Shown one piece after another: positions 19,595 through 30,217 of a DNA stretch of 33,189 nt. Under the pieces are notes generated by a model. The model ran no database searches, was not told the origin of the DNA, and saw only the letters and a list, made by a program, of their open reading frames with translations. How positions within the stretch are numbered: position 1 is the first letter of the stretch; every line of letters starts with the position of its first letter. Position numbers and translations under genes: made by a program. The DNA is from Purshia tridentata (taxonomy: Eukaryota; Streptophyta; Magnoliopsida; Rosales; Rosaceae), in NCBI GenBank assembly GCA_003254885.1, contig QANT01008997.1, positions 1 through 33,189 on the forward strand, in the 5' to 3' direction.

Positions 19595-19943
19595 AAACTT
19601 CATGTGGTATTTAAATAAAGAACCCTTTTATTTTTGTAATTACAATACAGATTTAGTAATGCCTTGTCCAGATTGAAGACCATCAAGTACTCCACTTAAT
19701 TGGGCAGTGAGTTCTGTGATGCACATCCACTCGCTCATTGATAGCACCTCCACTTAATATGAAAGTCAATGTATCCACCTACCTTCTTAACCTAGCAGTC
19801 TCCACTTAATTGCCCATTGATGGTAGCTCGGTATTAATATGCAACTCAATATGTATTCCCCTCAAACATCTGAAGTTACAAGTAGGTGAAACAAATTTCA
19901 CATCCACCAAGCCAAACATCGTTGAGCTCCTAATCCTACGACC

Positions 19944-20436
19944 ATGGCGGATAATCCTGTGAGGTTGGGCCAGTCGTCCGGTTCCAATCACGTGTACTTG
20001 TCAGACTCGGATGTTTAACAACCACTCGCAGAAGGCAACCGGGAGCCCCTAGAATGGTATTGCGAGAGGACCACGTATTGGAGCACGCGAGTGGGACACC
20101 TAGAGCTTGACCTGTGAGAGGCGAAGGCCGAGAGGATGCGTGTCGAGATGGACGAAAATGTCAAGGAGGGCGGGCATGAGATTCAGGTTGAAAAAATACA
20201 ATCGTGGAAGCAGAAGATTCGCGCTGCTGAGGCAAAGATAGCAGTCAATACCTCGGAGGCTGTAAACATGTTCGTGCATTCAACGGAATTCGGGGCCATC
20301 AAACACACACACTTTATGAAAGGGATTTGAGCTCTTTAGAGAATACATGGAGGTGTCTGTACCACAGGGTCAGTGGCAACACATTACCCCCCACATGGCA
20401 AGTTCAAAGTTGGGCGGCAACAATGGGCATCCATGA
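19944..20436 (+). pseudogene. D-family coiled-coil-like gene D2, broken
   Basis: ATG at 19944 opens MADNPVRLGQSSGSNHVYLS. TAA at 20016-20018 replaces the GAA present in D3; the frame continues as EPLEWYCERTTYWSTRVGHL to TGA at 20115-20117, then AKAERMRVEMDENVKEGGHE and a long charged helix (VEKIQSWKQKIRAAEAKIAV). An extra G near 20323 (AAAGGGATTTGAG) shifts the frame before the conserved end FREYMEVSVPQGQWQHITPH, which closes at TGA 20434-20436. It is homologous to D1 by the SNHV, EWYxER and ITP motifs. No D1-like intron is visible here. It converges on Ulp1 copy B. Confidence 0.65.
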
Positions 20437-20645
20437 CCATCACGAATTGTCTTAAGACGGATGCGGGGGTGTGGACTTGCTAAGGGTTTGGGTAAGTTGT
20501 GCGAATGCGATATATGTTTGTGTTATTTTGTGCATCTGCGGGAATGCCTTTGGCGTGCAGAATTGGCAGACTTGTGTTCCTGTTATTTTGCAATGATGCA
20601 GATGTTAGTATGTAGGTTAATATTTTACGTGCTGTTAAGTATAAA

Positions 20646-20646
20646 N
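20646..20646. other. Undetermined base N at a small arm mismatch
   Basis: The only N in the window, in AAGTATAAANATGTATATATG. At the mirrored place the right arm has about 15 extra bases (CTTTCGCTTCATA plus flank). The N may therefore mark a collapsed gap or an assembly join rather than a single unread base. Confidence 0.8.
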
Positions 20647-20829
20647 ATGTATATATGCTGGGATTTTCTCGTGTGGACGACCCACAAATACGAGGAAAAT
20701 GAGTACAGAAAGTTAGATCCAGGAATGCAAAAGTGCCTGCAATTGTAAATGGCATTGTGTGGACATGTTCTCTATGCTCCGCATAATGTTAAGAATCTGG
20801 GTGAACAACTTGTTGAATGAAAGTTTTGA

Positions 20830-20945
20830 CTAAGGGAGCCAAACGGTGGACATAAAATAGACAAAAAAAACCCACTGTTGAAAAAACCGGTGTCAACAAT
20901 TTGTCCGACCTTTGGCTCCTTTTTGTCCGTCGTTTGCAAACTAAT
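20830..20945. repeat. Short foldback with GGACA and TGTCC halves
   Basis: GGGAGCCAAACGGTGGACAT on the left is mirrored by TTTGTCCGACCTTTGGCTCC on the right, with a centre around CCCACTGTTGAAAAAACCGG. The right arm carries the same structure at about 31020-31140. Confidence 0.65.
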
Positions 20946-21390
20946 TGGTTATTCAATCAGCGTATGCTCATAATGCAAAAATTACCCGTCACATTTCAAC
21001 TCGCAATAAACCCATTGCAATTCACTGAATATGTGATTCACTGAAGCCACCAAAAATTTGGCCTTACCAGTTTCCAACTGCAAACAGAACATTGCCGACT
21101 ACAAATAATAAGCTTCCCATGACAATGATCCCATAGCCAATGGGGGAAGGTGCATATACAAAATGCAGCAGTTTATGATGTGTTGCAGCCAGTTTTTATT
21201 GTTGGTGTCCACGTATTGTCTGGACTTTGTTCACTTTTTGTTTACGTCCTTAAACTTCAAAAAATTGGTCGTGATTTTTTGACACCCAGGGGGATTGTCC
21301 CTTACATTTGATTAGTCTTTAGTCCTAACTATAGTTAAAAGTTATTTACTTAACCAAAAACGCTATGAAAGGGTTTGGAAATTGATTCGT

Positions 21391-21484
21391 CCACTTAGGG
21401 GAGGTCTTAGGAGAGCTTGAAAATGCAAAAAACTGTACCACCTAGGGGAGGACTTAGGAGTGCTTGAAAATGTGAAACACTATA
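21391..21484. repeat. 47-bp duplication present only in the left arm
   Basis: CCACTTAGGGGAGGTCTTAG at 21391 and CCACCTAGGGGAGGACTTAG at 21438 start two 47-bp units. The mirrored place in the right arm has one unit, so this arose in, or was lost from, one arm after the inverted duplication. Confidence 0.85.
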
Positions 21485-21596
21485 TTCTTAATTTAAGGAT
21501 ACATTCGCTCTACTTCTTAATACCTATATGCTGCTCAATGAGTTTTGTTATAACTAACGTTCCTGTGCAATTTAAAAAGAATGCAGGTAGACCCCA

Positions 21597-21687
21597 ATCA
21601 CCTATGCCGTGCATGTACGAAAGGTGGTCTCGGCCTGCCGTCACTCGCAATTACGTTGACGACACGACCCTGTTGAAATGGTCATAA
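21597..21687 (+). other. Small ORF segment shared by both arms
   Basis: After an acceptor-like GAATGCAG the frame reads GRPQSPMPCMYERWSRPAVT and ends LLKWS plus stop. A second frame is also open (VDPNHLCRACTKGG to TRPC). Arm-to-arm differences (five in this stretch) favour neither: 3 versus 2 non-synonymous. It could be a last exon of D2 or chance. Confidence 0.25.
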
Positions 21688-22864
21688 TCACAAAGTGTTT
21701 TGCCAAAGTGCATGTACAGTACACTATTCTACCAACAGTCTAGTTTGCACAAGAGACAGTCATCATCCACTAGCGACAGCAGTCTATACGTTGTCACCCC
21801 TGCAAGCATACATGTCCAAAGCTAAGCTGAGCCGGAACCAACCAATTTTTTCCTGTGTACACCCATCAAGAGGCTTGCCAACAGATAAGAACTCAATAAA
21901 CTTCATGGTAAAGATCCCACAGTCGCCCCTGAAATGAGAAGGCCCAAAACAATTTTTAAATGCATACGTTAAACCGGAGGCCAGCCACAGGAAGTAATAC
22001 ACATGCATGTTAATACACAAACATAATAATTGAATGCATTAATGGCACACTCACCCGTTCATCTGTTGAGGAACACTGGCCATGCGTTCCACGGGCCATG
22101 GCTCCCCATCACAAACCAACTCAGGACGGCGAGCATAGAACCCAGCCTGTCTAAGAATGGCTGGTAGCAATGTAGACAGAGGCCGCAATGCATTCTCTAT
22201 TTTGCGATCTGCATGGAGCTCGACATTCGAATCGTACACATATAGTCTACGAGTCAGGAGGTCAATGGCCACAGCACACCAATGTTTCCCAGAGATATTT
22301 AGTGGACAGAAGACCTTGTCCAGCCCAAACCATAGCTGACCGTAAGGTGGGTTCGAGCCAGCCACATAGCGGAGCAAGCCGATGGGAATTGCTGACGGTT
22401 TTGATTTTGCTGCCCTTGTTCGTTGGGCTTTGGAAGGTGCGAACAACATAGTCACGAGGTGCTGCAAGAGTAGGAAACGACATATTATGCAGCTACATTT
22501 TACCATAAGCACACAATTCACTCACCCAATCCATGCAATGACTAAAAGCATGCAAGTGCAAATGTACAGCAAACGTGCAAACAACAAATAGGCAACGTCG
22601 ACTTGCACCAGTATGGTCATGCGTATAACAAGACATTACAAGATCAACTACGACTTGCCTCTGCGCGGCAGCAGAATTGATACAATTTACAAGAGTAGCT
22701 GAGGGCTTGCAACGTTGTTTACACCAAAGATGCCTATGGTTTGCCTTGTTTGCCTAAACTCACTAGAATTTACAATAATACGCACACTATGTAGCCACCA
22801 GTTAACATATAGAGATAATGAAATTTTCTGAAGTGTAGACATCTCATTTTTAAACATCTCATTT

Positions 22865-23060
22865 TTAAACACTTGCGCAAGATAGACAAATGGTGAACAA
22901 ATAACGGACAAACTGTGGACACAAACTTTTGAAAACAACTTGTGAACATAGGTGGACAACAAGCGACCAACAAGTGGACATAAGGTGGACAACAATTGCT
23001 GGACAGGGGGACAAAAGATGGACTAAATTGGACAAAAAGTGGACAGGGATGGACATCCAC
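22865..23060 (+). repeat. GGACA array in intron 6 of copy B, left arm
   Basis: GTGGACAACAA, GCGACCAACAA, GTGGACATAAG, GTGGACAACAA and further GGACA words at 10-13 bp spacing. On the gene's own strand they read TGTCC. The right arm carries the mirror array at about 28895-29130 in copy C. Confidence 0.7.
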
Positions 23061-24549
23061 AAATCAAAAGTTGAAAAACACATCTTTTGTGTCCACATGC
23101 TGTCCATCATTTGTCCATTATTTATTAATTTTCAAAAATGCTAGAGTACGTATCTGGACAAGGACACTGTAGACATAATATTCAAATATTGACACTCAAC
23201 ATGTATGGACGCTTACTGGGAAAACACAGTCAACTGTCGTCCACCTTGTATAGAAAACGTCCGGGTGATCCAACTGCCGCCTCCGTAGCAGTAACAATGC
23301 TGTTTCTATGTGCTGCAACACATTATTTACACCACATTTCCAAACAGTGAGGCATATTAGGATCAGAATTTAATTTAATTATATGTAATTTGTTAAGTAC
23401 AATGAGATTTAAAAAAAAATTAATAACGTTAGCTTACGTCTGTGCCAATCCATGATGCAGGATTGAGGAGGTGATGCATAAACTTCTGGTCAACATTCAG
23501 ACCGTTGCCAACGTGCAGCGTCTCACTGAAACAAGTATAACACGAACCAAGCATTGAATAAAATATGCATATGCACCATATCTTTCAAATGAGAGGGAAA
23601 AGGGGTGTTGCAAATGGATACCTGGGGTTTGCATCACAATAATGAAGGAAGGTGAGGAAGTCATTGATGATACCCAAAGCCTCGTATTGACCAGGAGGAC
23701 TAAGCTTCACTAGCTCATGCCCCGTCTTTCGCTTCTTGGAAGTATCAATAAAAGGCGACTTCAATTTATTGGCTCGCTTCTTGATTCTGAGGCCGCGACC
23801 CTTAACGGCCATGCTTGTCGAATCTGTCGACGCAACATTTGAGCAACTAGTGAGCCAATAGAATCATCGCCACCTAGGCCACCCTCCTCCTCGTCGTGCT
23901 CAGAGGATGCTGTACCTGCAGGATCGTCTTTCCACTTCCCAACCACCTGGCAGATTTGTTGGTAAACATCAACGTAGTTATCATCACAAATTGCAACGAG
24001 AACAGCCACTGCAGTAGTGTTGCAACATATAAGCGGGAGTTCTTGGGCCTCATCTGCTGCCACATATGATTTTGCTATGGTGGCAACCTCCTCCATGGGA
24101 TCGGCTATGGACTCGTCAATAGTAAGCTTGACATTATCCCGCTTCACTTCTTTAGTGGGGAGGGAGGGACCGGGGACGGTGTTTGCTCCTGCTAAGTTGT
24201 GAAGTCCAAAGTCTTCAGAACCTAGTGGACCGTCATCTTCTTCATCGCAAGTGTGCACTGGCTCGTCGGTTGAGCAGCCTGTAGTGGGATTCCCATGTGG
24301 GGCTTCCCCGGGACTCCGAGGTTCATCAGACTGGGCCTTGGCTGGAGGCGCCAACATACGCTTCACCTCAATCAATAAACCCTTCACCTCTTGCATTTCA
24401 GCCTTCACCTCGGCCATCACTTCATTCTTCACTTGCACAAGGTCCCTTTGAAACCTCTCAGAAAATGCCTCCATCATTGCGACCTAGGAAAGCAATTAAC
24501 CTGTCAGGTTAGTTAAAACGATAAACAATCAACTTTTTCAAAACCTACA

Positions 24550-24665
24550 GGCAACGCCAAGTAGTGTACAGGTAGCAGACACATCATGGACAAGCTAGAA
24601 GGAGTAGTGTCCACCATTTGTCTACTCTTTCTATATCACGTGTCCACCGCTTGTAAACAAGCACA
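24550..24665. repeat. Diverged foldback in intron 3 of copy B
   Basis: AGTAGTGTACAGGTAGCAGA and CATGGACAAGC face TGTCCACCATTTGTCTACTC and CACGTGTCCACCGCTTGTAA. It lies in the same intron as the foldback of copy A (3403-3530) and shares the GTTTACAAG edge (as CTTGTAAAC here), so the two probably derive from one insertion before A and B separated. Confidence 0.6.
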
Positions 24666-25179
24666 GTGTGACACATTATAAACTATAAAATTCAATGCTT
24701 TAAAATGGAAACCTGAAAGGGTTAACCATAGTGGTTAATTCAGGAAAGTTGAAATGATAGCCTAATCAGTAACAAAACACTCTAGCCATATTCAGCCCCT
24801 GCATTTCAGATTCACAGGGTGATTTCTCTAAATACATAGAAATGCAAGCTTACAAGAGTGGAGTCTCGCGCCTGGTTAGGGACCGTGGGGTGCGAAGCAT
24901 TGGCAGTGGATGTTGTTCCACCTATTGCTTCGTTGTTTTCAGCATTCAACCTTTGCTCTTCAAGGTCAGGCTCATTCCATCGTCGATCCCAATATGCGGC
25001 ATACTTCTCCTGTGCTGAGGGCTCAATCACATGCAGGTCCAAGTCTTCCTGCAAACCCAAAGAACACTGCATTAGCTTCCTTATCTGACAATCAAGCATA
25101 TGAAAGTTGCAACCCAGTAATTAAGATAGAAAAAATTATATTCACGTGTTTTGGATAAACTGCAGCATGTTCAAACAGA

Positions 25180-25310
25180 CACATGCAAGCAATCAGTCCA
25201 TCAGAAGGGAGGTGCTACCATTTTATAAAGTGTGTGGACGAGGACAAACTGTGGACAGAGTGTAGACAATGTGTCGTCGAACAAGAGCAAAAGTTTCGAC
25301 ACTTCATTTG
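25180..25310. repeat. GGACA cluster in intron 2 of copy B
   Basis: GTGTGTGGACGAGGACAAAC, TGTGGACAGAGTGTAGACAA in succession. Same core as the other arrays, shorter and less regular. The rest of this intron (25311-25875) is AT-rich with nothing recognised. Confidence 0.5.
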
Positions 25311-26960
25311 TCACTGCACCATCAAACTATGTATATATACACAAATTGTATCTGCTATATGGCATTATATAAGCAAAATTGATATAAATCAATATTCCAA
25401 AACCAAAATAGCCTTAATTACTATTTAGGCCGATTCATTAATATAGATTCCATTCGTAGGGAACAAACTCATTCATTCAATTAATCTGATTCTTTGAGTG
25501 GTCAGCAACGTTAAGCCAAAAAATTGATTAACCCACCCTTGGGTGCGATATAAGCAACTTACCAAGTAAGATTAGAGCCAATTGCACATTGATTAAAGAT
25601 TTATTTTACTATTAGGCAGTGTAGTCTCTAAATTTATCATAATAGGCAGATTTTTCGATCATACGACTCCCAAAAAAATAAATCAGATCAATTAGAAACC
25701 TAAATGAAAACAGAAGCATGTAATAATTGATTGAAATCAAAACCGTTACCAAGTACGACAAATCAACCAACCGCAGGTATAATAATAAATAGTTGCAAAC
25801 CAAACAAATACCGAGTTAGCTTCATTTTTTGACATTAAAGCATAGGCTGTGAGGTGCACGTGTGTCATAGCTTACCTCATCAAATATAAGCACACTGGTC
25901 ATCAGCTACTTAAAGGACATGCCACCAGAGTTCCGCCACCGCAAAATGCGGGGAAGAGCGTCACTTGAAACCCTAATAGCTTCACCGATAGAGGACAAGC
26001 TGGGAAGACATTCATAAGCCCAGACCTAGGAGATAAAACATTAGTGGTATCAGAGCATGTTCGACAATTTTACAATACATCACAATCAGACCACGCGGCA
26101 AAAACAAGTAAATGTACTAACTCGTTACCTACAGTGCTAAAAGGAAGCCAGTCAGTTCGTAATCAGTCGATTTTTTCCCTTCACGCTTAACCCTTTCATA
26201 CCGATATTGGAAATTTAGAAGTCTAAATGCCTCCATCGTCGAACCATAGGAAACTGTACCCCAAGGGAAATTACAAAAATCTTCCACGTTCTCAACAAGC
26301 TTTAGGAACTGGAGGTCGATGATGTTGCTCTTCGATTTTCCCACCAAGACAAAGTTTAAAAAATACAGCAGCCCGAACCTATATCTATCCTCGCTGTCCT
26401 GGCAAGAATGAAACACTACATCTAGTTCATTCCTGGTCACGGCCTTTCGGTTGGGGAAATATGTTGCCTTCAGACGACAGGCTTTGTTCATCTCTTCCAC
26501 TGTTGGGTAACTTTTGAAGTCTATTTCTGGTTGCGGCCCAAAAGAAAGCCTCGTTATAAAGGCAAACTCTCTCTTCCCAAACCGCACAACATGCTGGTTC
26601 GAAAGCATCATGACCATGCCACCGCCGTGGTCATCTACGCAATGCGCCTGCCGAAGCAGCAGCTGGTGCACAGGTGGTGCACTGAACGTAAATTGGTCCT
26701 CAACAGCAAGGAAATGGCCAAAACAACTGCCTCGGAATCTATCCATTTCTTCAGCTGTGAACCTGTCCCTTAATGTTCGGATGCCCTCGGTGAGCAGTGA
26801 CCGACAATTGATTCTAACAGAGTGCGGAGGGCATTTGCACTTCAATTCATACTTCGACCCAACATCTGAAAAGATGTGGACAAACATTAATTTGCAGACA
26901 TGGTGTAGCCAATCTGTAAATAAATTGTGGACAAAATTCAAAAACTTTCTGACTATTTGC

Positions 26961-27100
26961 AGACAATATGTAAACAATAGGTAGACAATGGGTGGAAGAT
27001 ATCTGGACAATGAATGGACAATGTGTGGACAATGTGTGAACAATGTTTGGACAATGTGTGGACAATGTGTGAACAATGTGCGGACAATGTGTGGACACAG
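26961..27100 (+). repeat. 11-bp tandem array GGACAATGTGT, leader of copy B
   Basis: Twelve consecutive 11-bp units (AGACAATATGT through GGACAATGTGT) and a partial thirteenth, with the core GGACAATG kept in most. It is the cleanest array in the window, about 95 bp upstream of the copy B exon 1 acceptor. Read on the gene strand it is ACACATTGTCC repeated. The open frames over it (VHTLSTHCPHIV-type) are repeat artefacts. Confidence 0.92.
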
Positions 27101-27275
27101 CATTCCAATACTTGCTAGTGCATTAATCCTCGACCGCATAAGTGCATCTCATGCCCTCGAATGTAATCATGTCAATGACTGTAAGACAACAAGGACAGTC
27201 CCAAAAGCCAACAACAGTCCTACATGAAGTACGTTACGGATTTAAGAGAGATGACAACATTGGATTATTTGAAAA

Positions 27276-27708
27276 TTATCTAACAACTCAATTATTTTGG
27301 CTTGTATCTTCTTTTAAATCATGTACTATATCCTACAAGATAAGCCAGATTATCCATTACCAAAATGGACTGATTTATATACCAATCTGTGGGTAAACTA
27401 AAACAATGCCATATATGTACATACTGCCATAAGTTGTATGGCACAATATCATGAGTTTCAAATGCAAGAGAAATCATTGGGAAACCTGTCTTGCATCTTC
27501 TGCATATATGTCTTTAACCATAATTGCATATTTGTACAACTCTCGGACCAATTGACAGATTGTACAAGAAAAGAACATATTTGTATATCCTGCTAAGTCT
27601 AATCCCATTTTCAAATATGATGCCAAGCACAAAACTTGTTTTTTTTCAGCTTCTATAAGTTAAACACCAACTTCTCAAACAAAAAAGAAAAACCCCAAAG
27701 CAGAAAAA
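27276..27708. other. Rest of palindrome spacer, nothing recognised
   Basis: AT-rich. It ends with two direct copies of AGAAAAACCCCAAAGC-like sequence (27686-27701 and 27702-27715), right where homology to the left arm begins. Confidence 0.6.
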
Positions 27709-30217
27709 CCCCAAATGGGAATCCCATTACAGGCTGCTCAACCGACGAGCCAGTGCACACTTGCAATGAAGAAGATGACGGTCCGCTGGGTTCTGAAGAC
27801 TTTGGACTCCAAAACTTGGCAGAAGCAAACACCGTCCCCGGTCTCTCCCTCCCCACTAAAGAAGTGAGGCGGGATAATGTCAAGCTTCCTATTGACGAGT
27901 CCATAGCCAATCCCATGGAGGAGGTTGCCACCATAGCAAAATCATATATGGCAGTAGATGAGGCCCAAGAACTCCCACTTACATGTTGCAACACTACTGC
28001 AGCGGTTGTTCCCCTTGCAATTTGTGATGATAACTACGTTGATGTTTACCAACAAATCTATCAGGTGGTTGGGAAGTGGAAAGACGATCTTGCAGGTACA
28101 GCATCCTCTGAGCACGATGAGGAGGAGGGTGGCCCAGGTGGCGATGATTCTATTGGCATCACTAGTTGCTCAAATTTTGGGTCGACAAATTCGACAAGCA
28201 TGGCTGTTGGGGGTCGCGGCCTCAGAACCAAAAAGCGAGCCAATAAATTGAAGTCGCCTTTTATTGATACTTCCAAGAAGCGGAAGACGGGGCATGAGCC
28301 AGTGTAGCTTAGTCCTCCTGGTCAATTCGAGGCTTTGGGTATCATCGATGACTTCCTCACCTTCCTTCATTATTGGGATGCAAACCCCAGGTATCCATTT
28401 CCAACACCCCTTTTCTCTCTCATTTGAAAGATATGGTGCATATGCATATTTTATTTAGTGCTTGGTTCGTGTTATATTTGTTTCAGTGAGACGCTGCACG
28501 TTGGCAACGGTCTGAATGTTGACCGGAAGTTCATGCATCACCTCCTCACTCCTGCATCGTGGATTGGCACAGATGTAAGCTAACGTTATTAATTTTTTTA
28601 AAAATCTCATTGTACTTACAAATTACATATAATTAAATTAAATTCTAATCCTAATATGCCTCACTGTTTGGAAATGTGGTGTAAATAATGTGTTGCAGCA
28701 CATAGAAACAGCATTGTTACTACTACGGAGGCAGCAGTTGGATCACCCGGACATTTACAGTACGAGGTGGACGACCGTTGACTGTGTTTTCCCGGTAAGC
28801 ATCCATACGTGTTGAGTGTCAATATTTGAATATTATGTCTACAGTGTCCTTGTCCAGATACGTACTCGAGCATTTTTGAAAATTAATAAATAATGGACAA
28901 ATGATGGACAGCATGTGGACACAAAAGACGTGTTTTTCAACTTTTGATTTGTGGGTGTCCATCCCTGTCCACTTTTTGTCCAATTTAGTCCATCTTTTCT
29001 CCCCCTGTCCGGCAATTGTTGTTCACCCTATGTCCACTTGTTGGCCGCTTGTTGTCCACCTATGTTCACAAGTTGTTTTAACAGGTTTGTGTCCACAGTT
29101 TGTCCGTTATTTGTTCACCATTTGTCTATCTTCCGCAAGTGTTTAAAAATGAGATGTCTGCACTTCAGAAAATTTTATTATCTCTATATGTTAACTGGTG
29201 GCTACATAGTGTGCATATTATTGTAAATTCTAGTGAGTTTACGCAAACAAGGCAAACCATAGGCATCTTTGGTGTAAACCACGTTTCAAGCCCTCAGCTA
29301 CTCTTGTAAATTGTATCCATTCTTCTGCCGCACAAAGGCAAGTCGTAGTTGATCTTGTAATGTCTTGTTATATGCATGACCATACTAGTGCAAGTCGACG
29401 TTGCCTATTTGTTGTCTGCACGTTGGCTGTACATTTGCACTTACATGCTTTTAGTCATTGCATGGCTTGGGTGAATGAATTGTGTGCTTATGGTGAAATG
29501 TAGCTGGATAATATGTCGTTTCCTGCTCTTGCAGCACCTCGTGACTATGTTGTTCACACCTTCCAAAGCCCAACGAACAAGGGCAGCAAAATCAAAACCG
29601 TCAGCAATTCCCATTGGCTTGCTCCGTTTTGTGGCTGGCTCGAACCCACCTTACGGTCAGCCATGGTTTGGGCTGGACAAGGTCTTCTGTCCAATAAATA
29701 TCTCTGGGAAACATTGGTGTGCTGTGGCCATTGACCTCCTGACTCGTAGACTATATGTGTACGATTCAAATGTAGAGCTCTATGCAGATCGCAAAATACA
29801 GAATGCATTGCGGCCTCTGTCTACATTGCAACCACCCATTCTTAGACAGGCTGGGTTCTATGCTCGTCGTCCTGAGTTGGTTTGTGATGGGGAGCTATGG
29901 CTCGTGGAATGCATGGTTGGTGTTCCTCAACAGATGAACGGGTGAGCGAGCCATTAATGCATTCAATTATTATGTTTGCGTATTAACATGCATATGTATT
30001 ACTTCTTGTGGCTGGCCTCCGGTTTAACTTATGCATTTAAAAATTTTTTTGGGTCTTCTCATTTCAGGGGCAACTGTGGGATCTTTACCGTGAAGTTTAT
30101 TGAGTTCTTATCTGTTGGCAAGCCCCTTGATGGGTGTACACAGGAAAAGGTTGGTTGGTTTCGGCTTAGCTTAGCTTCGCTTTGGACATGTATGCTTGCA
30201 GGGGTGACAACGTATAG
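27709..30217 (+). pseudogene. Ulp1 (C48) protease copy C, 5'-truncated, broken
   Basis: Exons: 27709-28390 (exon 4, cut at the palindrome edge), 28487-28574, 28699-28794, 29535-29941, 30068-30217. The DUF1985 part is absent. TAG at 28305-28307 ends exon 4 (AAG in copy B). The catalytic region keeps GKHWCAVAIDLL, VYDSNV, PQQMNG and the Cys (30075-30077), but GDCG has become GNCG. Five extra bases near 30176-30180 shift the frame, so the natural TAG at 30215-30217 is no longer in frame. In exon 7 about 13 residues differ from copy B, including losses at sites A and B share (PWPxER became LWLVEC). This copy decays without selection. Confidence 0.85.
28895..29130 (+). repeat. TGTCC array in intron 6 of copy C, right arm
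   Basis: Mirror of 22865-23060: CCCTGTCCACTTTTTGTCC, TTGTTGTCCACCTATG, CAGTTTGTCCGTTATTTG. Orientation relative to its gene is the same as in copy B. Confidence 0.7.

Larger units (their letters stand above)
18799..24302. repeat. Left arm of a giant imperfect palindrome
   Basis: Reverse complement of 27709-33150 throughout: GTTTTTTTCAAATGTCTAAG at the outer end matches the inverse of CTTGTC-flanked TTAGACATTTGAAAAAAAC near 33131-33150, and CCCATGTGGGG at the inner end matches the inverse of CCCCAAATGGG at 27709. It contains F2, D2, a small shared ORF and exons 4 (part) to 8 of Ulp1 copy B. By hand count, paired exons differ at 5 of 88 (exon 5) and 9 of 96 (exon 6) bases. Confidence 0.93.
21784..27275 (-). 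pseudogene. DUF1985-Ulp1 (C48) protease gene, copy B, broken upstream of an intact protease part
   Basis: Exons in transcript order: 26865-26129, 26025-25876, 25048-24854, 24483-23622, 23525-23438, 23312-23217, 22461-22055, 21928-21784. Sizes of exons 2, 3, 5 and 6 equal those of copy A. Exon 1 is the DUF1985-like domain (YELKCKCPPHS, FGKREFAFITRLSFG, GLLYFLNFVLVGKSKS). Exons 6-8 form the Ulp1 core with GKHWCAVAIDLL, VYDSNV, PQQMNG and GDCGIF, so the His/Asp/Gln/Cys set is complete and the frame ends at TAG 21786-21784 (GDNV). Lesions: TAG as the last codon of exon 1 (26131-26129, CAG in A), TAG in exon 2 (25908-25906) and a one-base deletion in exon 4 (about 23853; copy C has the base). It has a long intron 2 (about 830 bp). 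Homology with copy A extends upstream to about 27272. The inner palindrome edge cuts exon 4. Confidence 0.85.

Noticed and set aside
20480..20755. Minus-strand ORF also found at 31238-31501
   Set aside because: It is kept in both arms only because the arms are near-identical. It overlaps the 3' flank of D2/D3 and has no motif.
21460..21687. 75-residue ORF as an intact gene
   Set aside because: Its first half crosses the 47-bp duplication and differs between arms. Only the last 30 residues are comparable, and a second frame is equally open.
26847..27098. Minus-strand ORF of repeated CPHIVHTLSTH
   Set aside because: Translation of the 11-bp array. The acceptor before exon 1 and the comparison with copy A place it in the leader or intron.
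26961..27100. CRISPR-like array
   Set aside because: Units are 11 bp without spacers, and the context is a plant nuclear transposon region.
29475..29534. N-terminal extension MNCVLMVKCSW of the Ulp1 ORF in copy C
   Set aside because: It is upstream of the acceptor TCTTGCAG (29527-29534) shared with copy B, so it is intron.
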